A DNA stretch of 64,000 nt from Lojkania enalia (taxonomy: Eukaryota > Ascomycota > Dothideomycetes > Pleosporales), in the NCBI GenBank assembly GCA_010094045.1, contig ML986747.1, forward strand, positions 17,612 through 81,611, written 5' to 3'. The position numbers and the translations under genes are program-made. This document shows positions 61,501 through 64,000 of the stretch, piece by piece. Every line of letters begins with the position of its first letter. The first letter of the stretch is position 1. The notes beneath the pieces are model-generated. The model saw only the letters and a list, made by a program, of their open reading frames with translations. It searched no databases and was not told the origin of the DNA.

Positions 61501-62480
61501 TCTAGTTTCTAGTCCGAATTCTACTATATTTTAGGCGTAAAGATTAAACTATCTACTATTTATTATAAAGAGACTAACAGATAGACGGAGATTATAAATA
61601 AATATATCGATCAGAGACTGCGTCCTTTTATATCTTTCTATAAGAATAACTAGAGTTCTCTATTACCTATAATCGACCGAGTATAAGCAACTCTACCTTA
61701 TATAACTATTAGAATATCCCTGTATTAGATCCTATATAGATCTAAGCCCTATTAGAGTTGGGATTAGAAATATTCCGTTAATCCTATTACCGCAATAGAT
61801 AAATTAAATTATAAGAACGCTTTAGCTCTAGTAACTTATATATATATAGCCTAGAAAACTATAAAGGCTAATATTAAGAAGGCTTAGAATTATATATAAT
61901 CTATTATTAACTATTATTAGCGACTGATTAATTAGTAGATTAATAATATAGTCTACTTAAATACTAAGAACTTTACGGTCTAGAGACTAAGCTGAAAGCT
62001 ATCCGATTAATAGGAGGGCCCTTTTAAAGTACTAGAATAGGTTAGAAACTTATACTACTTATAGCTACCCCCAGGGTCGAGTATATATAATATCTTCGTA
62101 CTAAACCTACTATATAAGAACCCCTAAGACTCTCTACCTAGATAAGAAGCTTCGAAACCACCCGCTATTACTATTAATAGTGTAGAAGAGTAGGAGGTTA
62201 AGGAAATACTAGCCAGTAAGTTATATTATAAGACCCTTAAATACCGTATAAAATAGGTAGAATATAATTCTAACCTAATCTAGTATAAAGCTTTAAACTT
62301 TATAGGTTCGCCTTATAAGCTGAGAGCTTTTTATAATAAGTATCCGAATTACCTAGAACCCCTAAAAGCCCTAACTAAATAGATTAAGGTATATAAGAAT
62401 AGTATAGAAAATATAGATTACCTAGTAGATAATAATATATAAGAGTTAAGTAGTAGATTTTAAAAACTAAAGTATAGGCC
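58590..62480 (+). pseudogene. G3 pol (PR-RT-RNase H-IN-chromodomain)
   Basis: Protease-like region at about 58600-58960. RT: LYIYIDYYKLNTL near 59640, and ITYLDDILIYLEDE with YLDD codons intact at 59938-59949. RNase H at about 60350-60720: SSSELNQKIYDKKLFAI near 60475. Integrase zinc region at about 61080-61230 with His/Cys ligands mostly Tyr; core from FKNFLIDKSGYNQI (about 61300) through IISDQGSQF (about 61463-61490) to YYKETNRQTEIINKYIDQRL (about 61555-61625). Chromodomain at about 62175-62375: VKEILASKLYYKTLKYR and LRAFYNKYPNYLEPLKALTK. Inactivated by stops only; no large deletion was seen. Confidence 0.85.
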
Positions 62481-62990
62481 CGAAATTACTCCTCTATAGA
62501 ATCTAGAAGGTCTAATAGTAGGCTGTCGGATACCTCTCTAGTCCTCTCCTCCTCTATCCTCCTTCTTCTTTCTTCCCTCTAGACTCCCCTTAAACCTCTT
62601 CTACCTCGTTTTTAGCCGCCTAAAAGCGCCGCGATGTTAGCTTAAAGGCTAGATACTAGAGCCTTTAGGGCCGAAACCCGATAGAGTAGCTTAGTACTCT
62701 AGTAGAACGAAGTTACCTAGATACTAGCTATAAGAAGGCTATCTTCCTAACTCCTTACAACCTGAGCTATAAGCGCTAGGCTATAAGCGGATTCTAAAAT
62801 AGCCTTAAAAGCTACCTTTTTATTCTTCTTATCCCCTGCGTATTAGGCTACTACCTATAGTTTAAGATGGCCCCGGAGGACTAGAAACTCCTCCTTATAG
62901 TAGAAGGGGATCTATAAGTACGTTAGTAGTAAGTATCCTACTAGTATTAGATACGATTCATACAGGGTTGTACTTTTTATTTTATAAGAT
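62470..62990 (-). pseudogene. G3 antisense reading frame, unknown function
   Basis: It is the counterpart of the G2 frame at 40895-41440, opposite to pol. Segments are YYKEEFLVLRGHLKLW (about 62865-62912), KKVAFKAILESAYSLALIAQ (about 62755-62820), EDSLLIASI (about 62720), STKLLYRVSALKALVSSL (about 62640-62700), then a basic/acidic tail. Stops are TAG/TAA at Gln/Trp positions. The sense strand is also readable in places, so direction is inferred from protein-like composition and from conservation with G2. Confidence 0.5.
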
Positions 62991-63546
62991 ATAATACTCG
63001 AATTTTTTTAATCTTAGAAACTAAAAGGAAAATATTACGCGCCGCCCGCGGGCGAGCGTATATATAGTCTAAAAGTAGATAACCCGAAAGGCCTCTAAAA
63101 AGACTTTAGGAGGCGGGCGGAGTAGTATATTAATTAATTTTTTCTATAAGGCGTTAGTAATACTTTAATAATTAATAGTTCTAGAGATACGTAATAATAT
63201 ATATAGAGTAGAAGTTATTATTTAGTTAAGGAAGCTTAGTTAACAACGACCTAGTAATATACTAAGGCTGGTAAACGCTTGTTGCTATATGCGACGAAAT
63301 TGCAATATTAATAAACCGTTATAATAGTAGTTACCAGCTAATATATAGGTTAATTATACTTACCGTAAAAACTTTACTTAATATTATATTAATAAACGTA
63401 TCTCTATAGGTAACTGTATATATTAGCTCTTACCAGTAAATACCTCCTTAAAGAAATTTCTTTATACTAGAACCTATCTATAATAGCCCCGATTCCCTCT
63501 CGAACTAGCGTAGATAGGGACTATCAGCCTATAAGGAGGGGGGTAG
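62990..63546 (+). other. G3 3' non-coding region and polypurine tract
   Basis: No frame is seen. It includes a CG-rich word with the perfect palindrome GCCCGCGGGC near 63044-63055, which stands out in this AT-rich setting, and GGAGGCGGGCGGAG near 63109-63122. The polypurine tract AAGGAGGGGGGTAG at 63533-63546 directly precedes the 3' LTR. The same tract is seen in reverse at 40359-40377 in G2. Confidence 0.7.
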
Positions 63547-63806
63547 TATAATAATGCAAAGAAATCGTTCTATAAAAAGCTTCATCTTTTCGCTTATCTC
63601 ATCCTACCCCCGGTTCTACCCCTTTTCCCATCCGTATATAGTTGTATACTCCTTTATAAGTAGCTCGGTAGTTTTTCTATATCCTTTTATATAAGGCCTA
63701 TAGGTGTTAATAGAATTCCTAGGTCCCTAAACCCCTACGTACTCCTATATACCTCTAAGTAGATTCGTGCTGTATTCGGACCTATTATCTTACCTACGCT
63801 ATTATA
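63547..63806 (+). repeat. G3 3' LTR (260 bp, short form)
   Basis: It starts TATAATAATGC, ends ATTATA and is followed by TAATT. It is richer in CpG than the 5' LTR (for example TTCGTGCTGTATTCGG near 63764-63779). Confidence 0.92.
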
Positions 63807-63810
63807 TAAT

Positions 63811-64000
63811 TAAAGGCTATTTTAAACTTATTTATATACGCTATAAATTGTTTAAGCTAATTCTTTCTTATAGATATTCTACTATATACGCCTAATAGTT
63901 TATCTACTATATCTACTACCTTATATAGCTGGGGCGTAAATCCTCGCGAATTAAGGTTAAGAATATATTATACAATTGTTTATTTTTTAGTTACTATAAG
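63811..64000 (-). pseudogene. Pogo-E transposase remnant, right part, cut by window end
   Basis: It continues pogo-E after G3 and one TAATT are removed. Its minus-strand frame matches the HTH-to-core linker of the pogo-A transposase: TTCTTTCTTATAG and GGGGCGTAAATCCTCGCG (about 63930-63950) correspond to TTCTTTCTAACCTAG and GGCGGAAATCCTCTTA at about 25210-25290. The N-terminus and the right TIR are outside the window. Confidence 0.65.

Larger units (their letters stand above)
56655..63806 (+). mobile_element. Gypsy-delta copy G3: complete, mutated Ty3/gypsy element inside pogo-E
   Basis: LTRs of 260 bp (56655-56914 and 63547-63806) start TGTAACAATGC/TATAATAATGC and end (G/A)TTATA. They are flanked by TAATT at 56650-56654 and 63807-63811. 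All gypsy domains are present and nothing is nested in it. It is 7152 bp and the reference copy for G1 and G2. It lacks the 18-base LTR segment of G1 and G2. Confidence 0.93.

Noticed and set aside
1..64000. tRNA, rRNA, riboswitch or bacterial-type operon signals
   Set aside because: Nothing with a tRNA or rRNA fold was seen, and all recognisable content is fungal transposon sequence.

Overview
The window contains no intact gene. It is a solid block of nested, heavily mutated transposable elements of the kind found in the AT-rich heterochromatin of a filamentous ascomycete (Pezizomycotina). CpA and TpG are very rare and TpA is in great excess. Almost every in-frame stop in the recognisable transposon proteins is TAA or TAG where the family has Gln or Trp, and ATG is nearly absent. 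This is the signature of repeat-induced point mutation (RIP). Species cannot be named from the sequence.

Layout, left to right. 1-3658: 3' part of a Ty1/copia element (Copia-1). 3659-about 7720: a second Ty1/copia element (Copia-2) without a visible 5' LTR. About 8260-36150: a hAT transposase pseudogene on the minus strand, split at 9376 by a Ty3/gypsy element (Gypsy-alpha, 9381-35621, target duplication CTAGA). Gypsy-alpha carries Copia-beta (10584-26249, minus, duplication GTAAT), which carries Gypsy-gamma (15690-23165, minus, duplication ATATT) and pogo-A (23755-25626). Gypsy-alpha also holds pogo-B (30003-31874) and pogo-C (33219-35087).

36981-55279: a second gypsy family (delta). Copy G1 (plus) is split by pogo-D (37600-39471) and by copy G2 (40081-52784, minus, duplication ATAGA). 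G2 is split inside its chromodomain by Gypsy-epsilon (41597-47100, minus, probable duplication TATA). G1 is then cut at 55279 by a divergent pogo-like element (pogo-E), itself split by a complete delta copy, G3 (56655-63806, plus, duplication TAATT). Pogo-E resumes at 63811 and runs out of the window.

The target duplications and the way host reading frames rejoin across each insertion give a relative history. hAT predates Gypsy-alpha, then Copia-beta, then Gypsy-gamma. G1 predates G2, then epsilon. G1 also predates pogo-E, then G3. Epsilon is the least mutated element: its two 202-bp LTRs differ, by eye, only by C/T and G/A transitions.

The least expected content is a second reading frame, antisense to pol, between the chromodomain and the 3' LTR of both Gypsy-gamma and the delta family. 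It stays readable once Gln and Trp are restored at stops and is shared by two delta copies. A possible extra frame lies at the same place in Gypsy-alpha. All boundaries and translations were read by eye. No database search was possible.
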